DNA of 64,000 bases from contig CM077643.1 in assembly GCA_039707465.1 (NCBI GenBank), forward strand, positions 64,172,605 to 64,236,604, given 5' to 3'. The notes beneath the pieces were generated by a model. It was not told where the DNA came from. It searched no databases and saw only the letters and a program-made list of their open reading frames with translations. Shown piece by piece: positions 21,851-33,588 of this stretch; the stretch's first letter is position 1; each line of letters begins with the position of its first letter. The DNA is from Rhabdophis nuchalis. Its lineage: Eukaryota > Chordata > Lepidosauria > Squamata > Natricidae. A program made the position numbers and the translations under genes.

Positions 21851-22097
21851 CAGGGGTGGGTTTCGGCAGGCACTACTCCCGGTTTGCTTGTGGGCGCATG
21901 ACATACGCCTGTGCAGTGCAATAAAAATTGTTCTGCGCATGCACAGAAGCGAAAAACAAGATGGTACGTATGGTGCCGCCCGGAGAACCGGTTTGGGGGC
22001 GTGGCAGGCTTGGGTCATTGCCTTTTCCAGCGACCCATGCCGCCAAACCACTACCAGTTCAGCCAAACCGGTCCGAACTAGTAGGAACCCGCCACTG
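21851..22097. mobile_element. CAGNGGTGGG-family hAT MITE, perfect TSD
   Basis: Ends CAGGGGTGGGTTTC and GGAACCCGCCACTG are inverted, and the exact duplication atatgtac occurs at 21843-21850 and 22098-22105. 247 bp with no ORF. The interior carries TTCTGCGCATGCACAGAAG, the family's palindromic motif. Confidence 0.92.
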
Positions 22098-22105
22098 ATA
22101 TGTAC

Positions 22106-23081
22106 ATACAAATGTAAAACGTGATCATGCACCTATCAATAGAATTGCATTCTATTCCATGATCTTTCTCATATTTCCAGTAATGCATTTTTTCTGGCTT
22201 TTTCAGACTGGACTTTTTTGTTGCCTAATAATAAAGTTCACATTTAAAACCAAGAAAAACAATTTAGATCAGAAAAAACAATCCAAATAATTAGATTTCA
22301 AGCAATATCACATAACTTGTCTCTCCAGATAGCAATGTATCTCTATATTTAGGTCAGAATTCCTAATCCCTTTTTGTCAACAAATAGGCAAGTTTCAGAA
22401 AAGGGAGAGAGACATGAGATCAGATAGCTGGTATAGGGTGGATAATAGAGAAAGCAAGAGAAAACAAGAGATTATCTTTCTTCCATTGATTTTGTGTAGA
22501 ACACACAATAATGGGAAACATATAAAGACTTATGGGCTATTGTACTGAGGAATCTTTGCAAGGAATAGAAGCTACTGGAAAAACTTAACTTGAAGGAGCA
22601 GAATGGTTTGGAATGAAAAAGAGGGTGAGATAAGATTTCATCGCTGTTCAACTTATATAAGAAGTAAATTATAAAAATGGCAAGATTGAAAAACCCGATA
22701 CAGTACTCAGGAATTAAAATAGCAGTTAAAATGGTATCAGTCTGAGATATATGTGAGCAGTACCATTTTGTTAGCTAAAAGTAAAGAAGATGTAAAAAAG
22801 CATATTATGAAAGTAACAATACAAACTGAAAAATATGGGCATGATATAAGAAGACAGAGTAAGGTCATCTTGCATGATATAAGAAGACAGAGTAAGGTCA
22901 TCTTGCATCATTAGTAGAAATGGAGATGGCAGATACATCACTAGAAAGACTTTTGAAATGCCATGAAAAATATAAGTTAGGGTGGTGTTTGTCCATATAG
23001 TCACCATGGGGTTTTAAAATGTACTTGTCTATTTCATAGATTTAAATTTTATCTTTTGTTCAAAAGCTCAAGGCATTGCGT
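22106..23081. other. AT-rich DNA with possible RTE remnant
   Basis: Between about 22540 and 22850 the plus strand has scattered words (TILLAKSKEDVKKHIMKV) resembling the region around the reverse-transcriptase YADD motif of Bov-B, heavily decayed. A perfect 33-bp tandem duplication is at 22840-22905. Confidence 0.3.
22840..22905. repeat. Perfect 2 x 33-bp tandem duplication
   Basis: The 33-base unit starting CATGATATAAGAAGACAG occurs twice without a mismatch, with a few bases of a third unit. The identity implies a recent event. Confidence 0.95.
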
Positions 23082-23528
23082 CAGGGGTGAAAGGCTACCT
23101 GTTCAGACTGGTTAGCCCAAACCAGTAATAAAAAATGCTATTGGTTCGCCTGACAATCAGCTGTGCAACGATCAGCTGTGCTGTGCAATTAGATATCACA
23201 TGGCACAGCTGATTGCCGCACAGCTGATTGTCAGAATTACTGGTTCACCTAAACCAGTAGCTCCCACGATCAGCTGTGCGACAATCAGCTGTGCAGTGTG
23301 ATTTAGTTCACAGGAAGCAGCTGTGCCTGCTTCCAAGTGAACTAAATCGTGTGGCACAGCTGTTCCCTCCCCCCTCGCTGTTCTACTTACCTTTACAGAC
23401 TCAGAAAAGGCTTTTTAATCCCCCCTTTTTTTAGCATTGCAGGGTAGTGCCTGAAGTGCGCATGTGCGCGAAGTGTGCATATGCGTGCGAAGCAAACCAG
23501 TAGCAGACTTCAGAGCATTTCACCCCTG
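23082..23528. mobile_element. CAGNGGTGGG-family hAT element, long form
   Basis: Ends CAGGGGTGAAA and TTTCACCCCTG are inverted. Flanks cattgcgt and cattgtat differ only at CpG-to-TpA positions, as expected for a decayed 8-bp duplication. The interior repeats a motif around CAGCTGTGC and ACAATCAGCTG in both orientations. Confidence 0.8.
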
Positions 23529-24343
23529 CATTGTATATACTATTCCTTCCTCACGTTTTCCCCATAATAATTGTGTGTAGTAGTTTGGGCCGCGAGAGGC
23601 TGAAAAGCACAAACTTTAATCACTATGCCTTTCACTAATCTTTATGTTCCCTAAGCCTCATTGATTTCTGTCAATCTTAGTCTCATGAAATATCCAAAAT
23701 AATTGTAGCCTTAAAGCTGTTGTCACCACATGTAGGCCACATGTTATTAGCTAAAACTGCTTAAAGACTTCAAATTGCCATTTGTTTTTGGAATAGATTA
23801 GTACAGCTGGACTTCTAGAATTGATAGAAATCTAATAGATGTCTGAGATACTATATCCATATTTTTGTTTCCCTGGAAATTGCAAGACCCATAAGTCTTC
23901 TGAGAATGTAGACAAGTGAACCAAGTAAAACACTGATGCATACAGCATTCAATTTCCTTTTATTTTAAATATACAGAGAAAATATAAAATATTGTTGTAA
24001 CCACAACTGTTTTGATATTATTTGTGTCTCTCCAGACTATTGTCTGTTCTCAACATTGCCTAGTAAGAGGAAATGAAACAATGGTAGAAAGGGAACTAAC
24101 AGGTTTCATTTTCTGTTTTCTGAATACAGCTTTTATTTTAGGGGTGTGTGTGAGGAGGACAGGGAAGTATTTTTACAAAACATTGAAGAGCATTGGGTAA
24201 CAGGTACTAAAAAATATCTTCTTTTCCAGAACCTCCTCAGATTTAGTAAGTTCACCAGGCATTTTGTCATCAGGATGGTGTGTAAAAAGATATTGAGCTG
24301 TTCGGTAACATTTTCATATTTTGAAACACATTACAATGAAGTC
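23529..24343. other. Intergenic, no gene seen
   Basis: AT-rich without recognised features. Confidence 0.45.
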
Positions 24344-24972
24344 TAACAATAGCAATAGCACCTAGACCAGTGATGGCGAACCTATGGCATGTGTGCCACA
24401 GGTGGCACGCGGAGCCATTTGGCAGGGCACGCGAGGCGTTGCCCTGTCAGCTGGCTAGCACGCATGTGCGTGCTGGCCAACTGATTCAGCCATTTTTAAA
24501 GCCATTTTTGCCCTCCCCAGGCTTTATATGAGCCTGGTGAGGGCAAAAACAGGGGGTCCCGCCACCCAGAGGCGCTCCAGAGGCTTCAGGAGCTGCCCTG
24601 AAGGCTCCGGAGGGCTAAAAATGACGCTATGAGCAAATCGGAAGTCACTGGGGGCACATGCATTGCATTATGGGTGTGGCACGCTGGCACACGACCCCCC
24701 CTGCACTCCCCCCCTTTTTGGCACGCGAGCCTAAAAAGGTTCGCCATCGCTGACCTAGACTTATATACTGCTTTACAGCCCTCTCTAAGCGGTTTTATAG
24801 AGTCAGCATATTACCCACAACAATTTAGGCTCTCATTTTACCAACCTTGGAAGGATGGAAGGCTGAGTCGACCTTGAGCCTGGTGAGATTTGAATTGCCA
24901 AATTGTAAACAACTGGCAGTCAGCAGAAGTAGCCTGCAGTACTGCACACTAACCACTGTGCCACCACAGCTC
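24344..24972 (-). mobile_element. Sauria-type SINE interrupted by hAT
   Basis: Minus-strand SINE: its tail (AGCAATAGCA on plus) is at 24346-24360 and its tRNA-related head (AACCACTGTGCCACCACAGC inverse) at about 24950-24972. The body matches the copies at 26155-26400 and 39165-39388 (GGAAGGATGGAAGGCTGAGT, AGTCAGCATATTACCC). A hAT element (24368-24752) splits it near the tail. Sauria SINEs are mobilised by Bov-B. Confidence 0.85.
24368..24752. mobile_element. CAGTGATGGCGAACC-ended hAT, perfect TSD
   Basis: Ends CAGTGATGGCGAACCT and AGGTTCGCCATCGCTG are inverted, with exact 8-bp duplication acctagac (24360-24367 and 24753-24760). It is inserted into the SINE, so it is the younger of the two. 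No transposase. Confidence 0.92.
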
Positions 24973-25399
24973 AAAGTATATAAGAATACATGGTGGAAAC
25001 ACTTGTTTATGTACTTGCAGGGAGAGGGTGCTCAGGGTCCTGTTCCAATAAGGACTAACTGTATAATTATGCCCAATGTTGCAATAATTCTTATTGGGCT
25101 TCTAGGTGCAATTCAAGGTGATGGTTATAATCTACAAAGCCCCATCTGGCACAGGACCAAGTTATTTGTAGGAATGCCTGTCTCCAGTTACTTCTATCCC
25201 TCCTCCATGCCCTCTGTTTGAGACAACGTCATCTGATGGAATCTAGGAATGATGCTTCGTCTGTTAGGAATGGTTAGCCTTACATACAGTTTTTAAAATT
25301 TGACTTTCTCCTAAGCATTGGGCTAAGCAGGTGGTTGCTTACAATTGTACAACCTCTTTCCCCCCACAGTTATTAGGCAAAACACTACTGTTGTTAATA
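24973..25399. other. Intergenic, no gene seen
   Basis: No recognised gene or repeat. Confidence 0.4.
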
Positions 25400-25895
25400 T
25401 AATTGTGACCATTAAGCGGATCCAGCTTTCCCTACTGACTTTGCTTGTCAAAAGCCTCCGGGGAAGGTCACAAATGGTGATGGGTTCCAGCAGAGATTAC
25501 TGCTGGTTCGCTCAGGGGCGTGCCGTGTGCATGCATGCGCAGCTCAATTAAAATTGCTCTGTGCGTGAGCAGAAGCAAAAAACCAAGATGGCGGCACCTA
25601 CAGCGCTGCCAGGAGAACTGGTTCAGGGGCGTGGCAGACCTAGGTCGCTGTCGGTTCCAGTGACCCAGGCCGCCAAGCTACTACCAGTTCAGCCGAACCG
25701 GGCTGAACCAGTAGGAGCCCACCACTGGGTCACATGACTAGGGATGCTGAATTTTACAAATGCATGTCAGTTGAATGCGATCATGGGGATGCTACAATGG
25801 TTGTTAAATGTGAGAATTTATTGTAAGTCACTTTTTTCAGTGACTTTGAATGGTCATTAAATGAATGCTTTTAAGTGGAGGACTACCTACAGATG
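25400..25895. mobile_element. MITE of the 11.95 kb family, split by hAT
   Basis: The right part (25728-25895) has TGGTTGTTAAATGTGAG and ends AGTGGAGGACTACCTACAG, matching the family at 11951-12370. The left part precedes the hAT insertion at 25474. Confidence 0.5.
25474..25727. mobile_element. CAGNGGTGGG-family hAT MITE
   Basis: Degenerate left end ATGGTGATGGGTTCC, right end GGAGCCCACCACTG. Flanks ggtcacaa (25466-25473) and ggtcacat (25728-25735) match at 7 of 8. Confidence 0.82.
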
Positions 25896-26154
25896 TTCCT
25901 GAACAGTTGTTAAGCCCCGGATTTATGTTGTTGATATATTGGCCTATGGATCATATTATACAGTTTATTGCAATATTATTTTGGAGGGAGGGAGGGACGA
26001 AGAGGTTATTTTATGTATGTGGCTAAACTGCAGTTACATGCTTTGGACGCACCATAAATCTTTAATCAAACAGCTAATCAAGCCTTGTCTGAATAGTCAT
26101 TTGGGTGTTGATGTTATGGAATCACTTGATAATTGTGCTGCCAGGCATATTCTG

Positions 26155-26400
26155 TATAGCAATAGCAATAGCACTTAGACTGATATACTACTTTACAGTG
26201 CTTTACAGTCCTCTCTAAGAGGTTTACAGAGTCAGCATATGGCCCCCAACAATCTGGGTCCTCATTTTACCTACCTCGGAAGGATGGAAGGCTAAGTCAG
26301 TGAGATTTGAGCCGGTGAGATTTGAACTGCCGAACTGCAGCTAGCAGTCAGCTGAAGTAGCCTGCAATACTGCACCCTAACCACTGCGGCACCTTGGCTC
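26155..26400 (-). mobile_element. Sauria-type SINE
   Basis: Near full-length minus-strand copy: tail AGCAATAGCAATAGCACTTA on plus, body with AGTCAGCATATGGCCCCC and CGGAAGGATGGAAGGCTAAG, box-B-like GTGAGATTTGAACTGCC, head CCACTGCGGCACCTTGGC. Confidence 0.88.
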
Positions 26401-26660
26401 TTGATATACTGAATTTCTTCTTGCTAGTTGGGTTTAATCTATTTGTAATCTATTTTTATTTTAATCCTTGAAAAATTTCAGAAATAATTTCTAATTGGAA
26501 GGTATAAAACTACATAAATAAATAAAACAAAGTCTACTAACAATATAAACCCATATTCTTTCAAAATCTAGGAAAAGGGGAAGGAAAGCAAAACCAAAGC
26601 AGAAGCATTCATCCTGCAGACATGCAAGATAGAAGTGGCAAGTGAAAGATACCACAGTAC

Positions 26661-26965
26661 CAGTGGCGGGTTATGACCGGTACATCCCAGTACAGGCATA
26701 CCGGTGCCTGCTCGGAGCACCAGGTACCATTCTGGTACAGTGCTCCGGAGATCCCATCGGTCTGCCTGCTCTCCTTACCTGTATTTGACCCAACCAGGCC
26801 ATTTGCGCATGCACACAGAGAGTACAGCACTTGCACAACACTTGGCCGAGCAGCTGGAGCGTCGTGGATGGTAGGTACGCATGCACGTGCTGTGCACATG
26901 CATGTGGTAGATGTCCGGCCCCGTTGCAGCACACCGGTTGCAACAGGATCTGGAACCTACCACTG
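26661..26965. mobile_element. CAGNGGTGGG-family hAT element
   Basis: Ends CAGTGGCGGGTTATG and GGAACCTACCACTG. Flanks cacagtac (26653-26660) and cgcagtac (26966-26973) match at 7 of 8. The interior is CpG- and GCATGC-rich. ORFs over it are composition artefacts. Confidence 0.82.
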
Positions 26966-26993
26966 CGCAGTACTGTATGAGGAGAGCTTGGAG

Positions 26994-27419
26994 CAGGGGT
27001 GAAATCCTTCCTGTTCAGCTGAACTGGTAGTAAAAAAAAAGCTTCTGAGGATCGGAAGGATGGTCGGAAGCTTTCCCCCTGCTTTTTAAAGCATTTTGTC
27101 CCTACTGGTTTGTGCTGCAAAAGAGGGAGGGAGGGAGGGAGGGAGGGGGGAGGGAGGGAAAATGGAGAGGGAGGAAGGACCATAAACCTGGCAATAGACA
27201 CAGCTTCAGCGGATACCTTGAAAGAGCACAGCAATACGGGGCTGAAAGGGACCTGGTGGATCTAGTCCAACCCTCTGCTCCAGGGGAACATTGTTAAAGT
27301 GAGTTTTTGTCTTTTGAACCTCCAATCACATGACTACATAGCCACGCCCACCCAGTCACATGACCTCCACCAAGCACGCCCACAAAACCGGTAGGAAAAA
27401 AAATTAGATTTCACCACTG
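26994..27419. mobile_element. CAGNGGTGGG-family hAT with CR1-like insert
   Basis: Ends CAGGGGTGAAATCC and GATTTCACCACTG are inverted. About 27221-27297 (GGGCTGAAAGGGACCTGGTG ... CAACCCTCTGC) is a CR1-like 3' tail inside it, and a GGGA array (27124-27160) is present. The target duplication is not clear. Confidence 0.6.
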
Positions 27420-28513
27420 AGATGGAGATACAAAGGAAGCCATCCTGCAACAATAATAAGATAGTACAGTCCACCTCTTGGACTATATAGCAATATTTTG
27501 TCTTCTTTTTACCAGAATAATTTGTCAACTTTACCTTTCAAAGAGTTATGCATCAGTGATAATACAGTAAAAAACTATATACAGTGTTTAAAATAAGCCA
27601 AATATAAGGAGGGGTGGGGGTGGGGGGGAGAAAAGAGACTTAAGGGAAAATTTAAAAAGAAGGTTGATATTAAATTCTGTAGTACAGGCTGCAAGAGGAA
27701 GTTGTGAGGCCGAAGCCCCAACATCCAATTGTGTCTTCTCCTTTATTGCTTATACCTAATGGACAGAATCTCACCTGACTACAGATGTAACCGTCTAACC
27801 TAATAAATATAACCTGGGAGATTCTAGGATGAACCTTATTCTTTTTCTCTCCGATGCAGTTGAAGACTATACCATCTCTTGTTTAGGGCCATTCTTTGAA
27901 ATAGCCTGCCTCCTCCCTGGGAAGCCTATCCTAACAGTTTCCTGAAATGCTGGGATGGTAGTTCTCAATTTTCCAAGCTGAAGTGGTTAGTAAACTACCA
28001 ACTGATACTGGTGTGCTGTGAGTCCAGCACTTTCACTGAATGCAACCTGCCTATTTATTTAACAACCCACCCCCAAATACACACACCTGTCAGTGTTCTC
28101 TTGTGGGGCTTCCTGCTTCTGTCTTCTGTCCCTTTGAGTGCATGGGGGCACATGTTATAATTTTATTTTATAATCTCTCTTCGGTTGGCAGGGCCGCCTA
28201 TTCTGTGGTAAATGCTCATTAGGTGTGCTCCAAACACTGTGTTATTTACTTGAGAGACTGTGTCTTGGGTCAATGCGTAATCAGGCATCCTGCTCGCCCA
28301 GGAGACCAAATGGTTCCGGCTTCTTCATTAAAACTGTAATGAGGCTGTCTTTGAAGACTATGTACCCTGTATGTTATCTTCAGTAGAAGGAAGAGGCATT
28401 TTTACATACATCCCATTATCTCTTCATTGGACAATCAGAGGCTCTGAAAATTATTCCCCCCAAATATGTCAGGGAATTAGGCAATCTTTCCAAATAAGGT
28501 AACACCGATATTC
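27420..28513. other. Intergenic, no gene seen
   Basis: AT-rich, with a G-rich run at about 27610-27630. No gene or intact element recognised. Confidence 0.45.
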
Positions 28514-29148
28514 AATACAACACAACACAATACAATAGCAGAGTTGGAAGGGACCTTGGAGATCTTCTGGTCAAACCCCCTGCCTAGGCAGGAAACCCTA
28601 TACCATTTCAAACAAAATGGCTATCCAACATCTCCTTAAAGACTTCCAGTGTTGGGACATTCACAACTTTTGGAGGAAAGCTGTTCCACTGATTAATTGT
28701 TCTGTCAGGAAATTTCTCCTCAGTTCTAAGTTGCTTCTCTGCTTGATTAGTTTCCACCCATTGCTTCTTGTTCTGTCCTTGGGTGCCTTGGAGAATAGTT
28801 TGACTCCCTCTTCTTTGTGGTAACCCCTGAGATATTGGAACACTGCTATCATGTCTCCCCTAGTCCTTCTTTTTATTAAACTAGACATACCCAGTTCCTG
28901 CAACCGTTCTTCATATGTTTTAGCCTCCAGTCCCCTAATAATCTTTGTTGCTCTTCTCTGCCCTCTTTCTTGAGTCTCCACATCTTTTCTACATCGTGGC
29001 GACCAAAACCGAAGGCAGTATTCCAAGTGTGGCCTTACCAAGGCATTATAAAGTGGTATTAACACTTCATGTGATTTTGATTCTATCCCTCTTTATGCAG
29101 CCTAGAACTGTGTTGGCTTTTTTGGCAGCTGCTGCACACTGCTGGCTC
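28514..29148 (-). mobile_element. CR1 LINE, 3' fragment
   Basis: Minus-strand copy with LVRPHLEYCLRFWSPRCRKD, RATKIIRGLEAKTYEERLQE and the same tail as at 5.1 and 59.7 kb, then the 3' UTR and (ATTGT)n-type end near 28514-28545. The frame is lost near 28690. 5'-truncated. Confidence 0.9.
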
Positions 29149-30719
29149 ATATTTAAATACCAGCTTGGAAAAACCATCTTCTGGGGTAGGTCAGAATCCA
29201 TGATTTAGAAACTGAATATTAATTAATAAAAAATATTTCAGATTTCACACTCTTTGAAGTTAAAATTTAGGAATTGATCTATAAACCACAAGGCACAAGG
29301 CATTAATTTTATTGAATTAATCAACACGCAATCCCTTTACAAATAAATGGAAGTTTCCCAGCAACAGGGTTTAGACAGAAATTCTTGTGCTACTTGGTGC
29401 CATACCGGTGCATTATAATTAAAAACCAAGCCGGCATTTTCTTTAGCCTCCTGCCTATGTCAACAGTAAGAGGAGTGGAAAGTGGCCTAAACAAGCACAG
29501 CAGTTGGAGTCCCTGACATTTTACCATAGAATAAATTTTGGGTTATTTCCTGGAAAGTTAAGGATGACCTCCTTTCCAGTTAAGCTTTTGGTGAGTAGGT
29601 GGACATGTGCCTTTGGGGTTTGGGCAACAGTAAGTTTCACTGCTTTTTCTAGGATGCTTTTTCAACTTTCTGATTGGCATCAGATTGGGAAGAAGGCAGC
29701 CATGACCCTCAGAAATATTAAAACTAGATGTTCTGCAAATAGGGCATGTTTAAAACACATTAACACATTAACCAAATTAACTTTAGCAAGATAAAAAAAA
29801 ATCTAGCTTTATCACTTAAGTAAAGCATTCGTCCACTCATTAAGGCATCTATGAGAAAGAGAATCAACCAACACAGAACCCCATCTTAATGTACCAATTA
29901 ACAAATTAAGAATAGGATATACTTCCCTACATTCTAAAACACAGTATCCTCACCATTGTTTTCTTCCAGACAGGAAACCTAATTTACAAAACTTTGTGAT
30001 TCTATGTTCCTTGGCCATGTTTACAAATTACTATTACGTACAGTTGCCATCCTCTAGCCATATTCCCAATAGTGATTTATAACATCTCCAGAGCATCACC
30101 CAGTATTAGGGAAGTGATATAAAATCTGTCTGGTTATTTTTATTTTGTGAAAACAACAGTTGGATGGCTCTAGAAGACACTATAAATTACTAGTGGGAAA
30201 ATTACTTCTTATCATGAAAATGTATTCCCAAATAAATTTTCCCCAAATTCAAACCTTGCTATGGAAAGTTCCCCCCCCAATAATTCTTCTGAATCTTTCC
30301 AATCCCTTTGCTCATGAGGATAAAGAGTTTTCAGAAACTTCTTGCAGACAGTTTAGACCAAGTGTATCCCAAACCAAGGTGGGCAATATGTTATCTTCCA
30401 CTGTTGTTGTACTGTAACTTCCTTTATTTCTCGCCACTGACTATAGGCATGCCAGGGTTTTCATTAGTGTTCAAAAACAATTAAAAAATCATCCATTGCT
30501 CATCTCTCATGTAGGCCATATTTGGACATTTGTCCAGCTAATATACTCAATGGTTTCTGAATGACATATCAGATGATCCTTGTTTAAATTTCTAATAGAT
30601 TGTTTGGCCTCTCAAATTAAAAATGGGAATTGGACATAGATTTATGTCATCTGCAGTCTGCATTGCAGTTAGAAATGTAGCACAGTGATTAAGAGATTTA
30701 GATCCTTAGTCCATTTTCT
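29149..30719. other. Intergenic, no gene seen
   Basis: AT-rich sequence without recognised features. Confidence 0.45.
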
Positions 30720-30960
30720 ACTTCCTTCTTTCCATTATGCGAAGACCAACTCCATGGAGAATGCTGAAAAAGATAGCAGAAAAGAGAATAGGATGACCAA
30801 CGGCCAGGAGGATGGATTTATCCCAGTGGCAATGTCTGGGACCATTGGAAGACCTGAAAAAAAAACAGTTTAAAGATACACTGTCATGGAGAAAATCTAT
30901 ATAGCTGCTAGGCGTTGAAAATGATTTGATGGCATATAATCAATCAATCAATCAATCAAC
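30720..30960 (+). mobile_element. RTE-like LINE/SINE 3' end
   Basis: Ends TGAAAATGATTTGATGGCAT followed by ATAATCAATCAATCAATC, a 3' terminus I associate with RTE-type elements and the SINEs they move. Upstream text is decayed. Confidence 0.45.
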
Positions 30961-32924
30961 TAATCCTTCAGTGAGATTTTTCTCCCTGTGTGACAACCTC
31001 CTATCTGATTCTTTTCCCAGACTTATCACCCCAAACTACAATATATATCTGGGAGGTCATGTGACAGAATGCCAGGTGGCAGGATTTTAATAATCCTGAT
31101 TTAGCATTATAAATAAACAGAACCAATAACAGTGGTCTCAGCTGCTGTTTTGAATTTATACTTGATTAATAATTCTCATGCTGAGGTTCATCTGGCAGGC
31201 ACAGTACTGGAGTATGTTGGTTTAAAGGAACAGATGGACGTAAACGTCCAGTAGCATTTACAAGAATAGTAAGGATTGAAATGAAAACATCATACATATA
31301 ATCTTGTGCAGAATGCACCCAAGAATGTGTACATGGGACTGTAGTTCATCAAAACCCAAAGGAAATTCCCTTGATACCTACTGAGCTCCTTGCCCCACCT
31401 GAATTTATGCTTCTGAGATTAATTTGTGAAAAATTAGATGTGAAGCTAGCATGCCAGAAAGCAAAGCATTCTTGATAAACTAGTGCTGACACCTGTCAGG
31501 TACTGCATCCTTTTCTAAATATTGAAACCCCATGCCTAAGCTTCAATACTGCACCTGGATAGATTTATATAAAATTAGATTCACTTATCTGAGAAAATGG
31601 CACATGTTCAGTATGCACATAGAGGCAGAAACTATCGAATACGGGGCATTGCCATGATAAATTAATCTGGTATCTAGGTAGGATGTAGTTGTAAATTTTG
31701 AATAGGTATGATGATAAGCCTCCAATGACTACATTCCAAAGGGAACCAAACTGCATAAACATCTTGGATGCTTAGGATGTTGTGCTTAACAAAAGGCGTG
31801 TCTGGGCCCATCTTCAAAATATGTGACTGTATATTCATATGCTTAGGAAATGATTTGAAACAGCCCAATTGAAATATAGTTCTGTCGGAAAGTCTGAAAA
31901 TAGATTTGAATTTGTGAGTTATTGCTTTGTACTCAAAAAGCTTCTACTGTGACCCTGTCAATTTATCAGTTATCGGATCTGATTGGAGAAGGAGAGGAAG
32001 ACCAAGAAAATCATGGTTGGATAGAGCTGATGAGAGCTTCAAAAAGAGAGAGATGAGAAATTTAAAAAACAAATGGATTTGATGGAAGCCAAGATAGAAT
32101 AGAAAGATATAGTGGATTATATTGCAGAAAACTAGACATATTTTCTTTTTTCTTATCACCCTCCTTCTGATTATTTTGTTTACTATTTCTGCCCCTTTGT
32201 CTGTGTTTTGGATAATATTGCTTAATGAAATGGGTACGTGTGTCTTCTGAGATCTTAGATGCACAGTATTTTTCTTTAAATAATTTTTTGAAGCAAAATG
32301 CCTTTCTTTTACTAAAAAAAGAAATTACAAATCTATTTTAGGTTAAAACAGGCTAAAATAGCACCTGAACATCATCAAAACAGATTAGCGTAGAATACCA
32401 TTCACATAACCAAATCACTAATTAATTTCTACATCAGAGCATATAAAAATAGCTGCTTAGCACATCAAGACATAAACAAGAGGAAATGAGCTTTCTTTTT
32501 CAGATAGTTGAAATGGCTCATGCATTAATTCCTTGTTACACTTGTTAATTTAATTCCTTATTTCATATTAACATCTCATGATTGACAGATAGTGTTTTTT
32601 AGTTAGCTGTCCACGAGTCTCTTTCTCCAAATGCTAAAATATTCCTAAAATAGTCAAACATTTAACAATGCATGTTTTATTGAAATAGCATAATTCATTA
32701 TACTTGAGATCTACACATTACTTTCTGTCACCTTCTTTTGTAATTCTGTCACTTCTGGAAATCTGACAGGAACTACATATTCAATTAAAGATGTTGACAT
32801 TTTACATTTTCAGAGATCTTATAATCTTTAGATTTTTAAGTGACATGGTATCACTAGATGTTAGCTAAAGGAACATAAGATGTGGTTTATCATATTCGGT
32901 TATTCTTTCGCTATTTCTTTGGAG
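30961..32924. other. Intergenic, no gene seen
   Basis: AT-rich. At about 31975-32110 the plus strand has GRPRKSWLDRADESFKKRE-like text resembling the C-terminus of a decayed retroelement ORF, too short to classify. Confidence 0.4.
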
Positions 32925-32951
32925 ATACACACACACACACACACACACACA
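32925..32951. repeat. (CA)n microsatellite
   Basis: About 13 tandem units. Confidence 0.95.
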
Positions 32952-33043
32952 GGACCCCAGGTGCAGACTAGGCAGAGAGGCCTCAGAGAAAGCAAAGCAT
33001 GCGCAAAACAAACCAGTACCAACTGGTACAGAAACCCACCCCT

Positions 33044-33476
33044 CAGTGGTGGGTTTCAAATTTTTTAGAACCTACTCTGTAGGTGTGGCCTATTTTGTGG
33101 GCGTGGCTTGGCAGTCATGTGACAGGGTGGGAGTGGCCACCTTTTAAAATGTGGTGAAACTCATTTAACAATGCTCTTGCTTAGCAACCAAAATTTTGGA
33201 CTCAATTGTGATGATAAATTCTTCCTTCCTTCCTTCCTTCCTTCCTTCCTTCCTTCCTTCCTTCCTTCCTTCCTTCCTTCCTTCCTTCCTTCCTTCCTTC
33301 CTTCCTTCCTTCCTTCCTTTCCTTTCCTTTCCTTTCCTTTCCTTCCCATTGGGTCACTGGCAGCGGCGGACCAGATTTACTTCCAGGTACGTCGGTGGAA
33401 CCCCCTCTCACCGGTTCTCTAAATTTCACCAACCAGCTCTCGTGAGTAGGTGCGAACCTGCAGAAACCCACCACTG
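33044..33476. mobile_element. CAGNGGTGGG-family hAT nested in a sister copy
   Basis: Ends CAGTGGTGGGTTTC and GAAACCCACCACTG are inverted, with exact 8-bp duplication ccacccct (33036-33043 and 33477-33484). The duplicated octamer is itself part of the right terminus (GAAACCCACCCCTG) of an older family member occupying sequence up to 33485, so the element inserted into its own kind. A TTCC array has expanded in its middle. Confidence 0.9.
33222..33342. repeat. (TTCC)n then (TTTCC)n microsatellite
   Basis: About 24 tetranucleotides followed by five pentanucleotides, inside the hAT element. It creates the LPSFLPSF and GRKEGRKE frames on the two strands, which are not genes. Confidence 0.95.
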
Positions 33477-33530
33477 CCACCCCTGGTCAGAACCCTCAAA
33501 CTCCCAGGCCAAAGTTAAGGAAGAATTTTA

Positions 33531-33532
<2 letters not shown>

Positions 33533-33586
<54 letters not shown>
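33533..33586. repeat. (GT)n microsatellite
   Basis: About 26 pure GT units, the longest dinucleotide run in the window. Confidence 0.95.

Positions 33587-33588
<2 letters not shown>

Noticed and set aside
33161..33531. Frames with LPSFLPSF and GRKEGRKE repeats
   Set aside because: Translations of the TTCC array in the nested hAT element.
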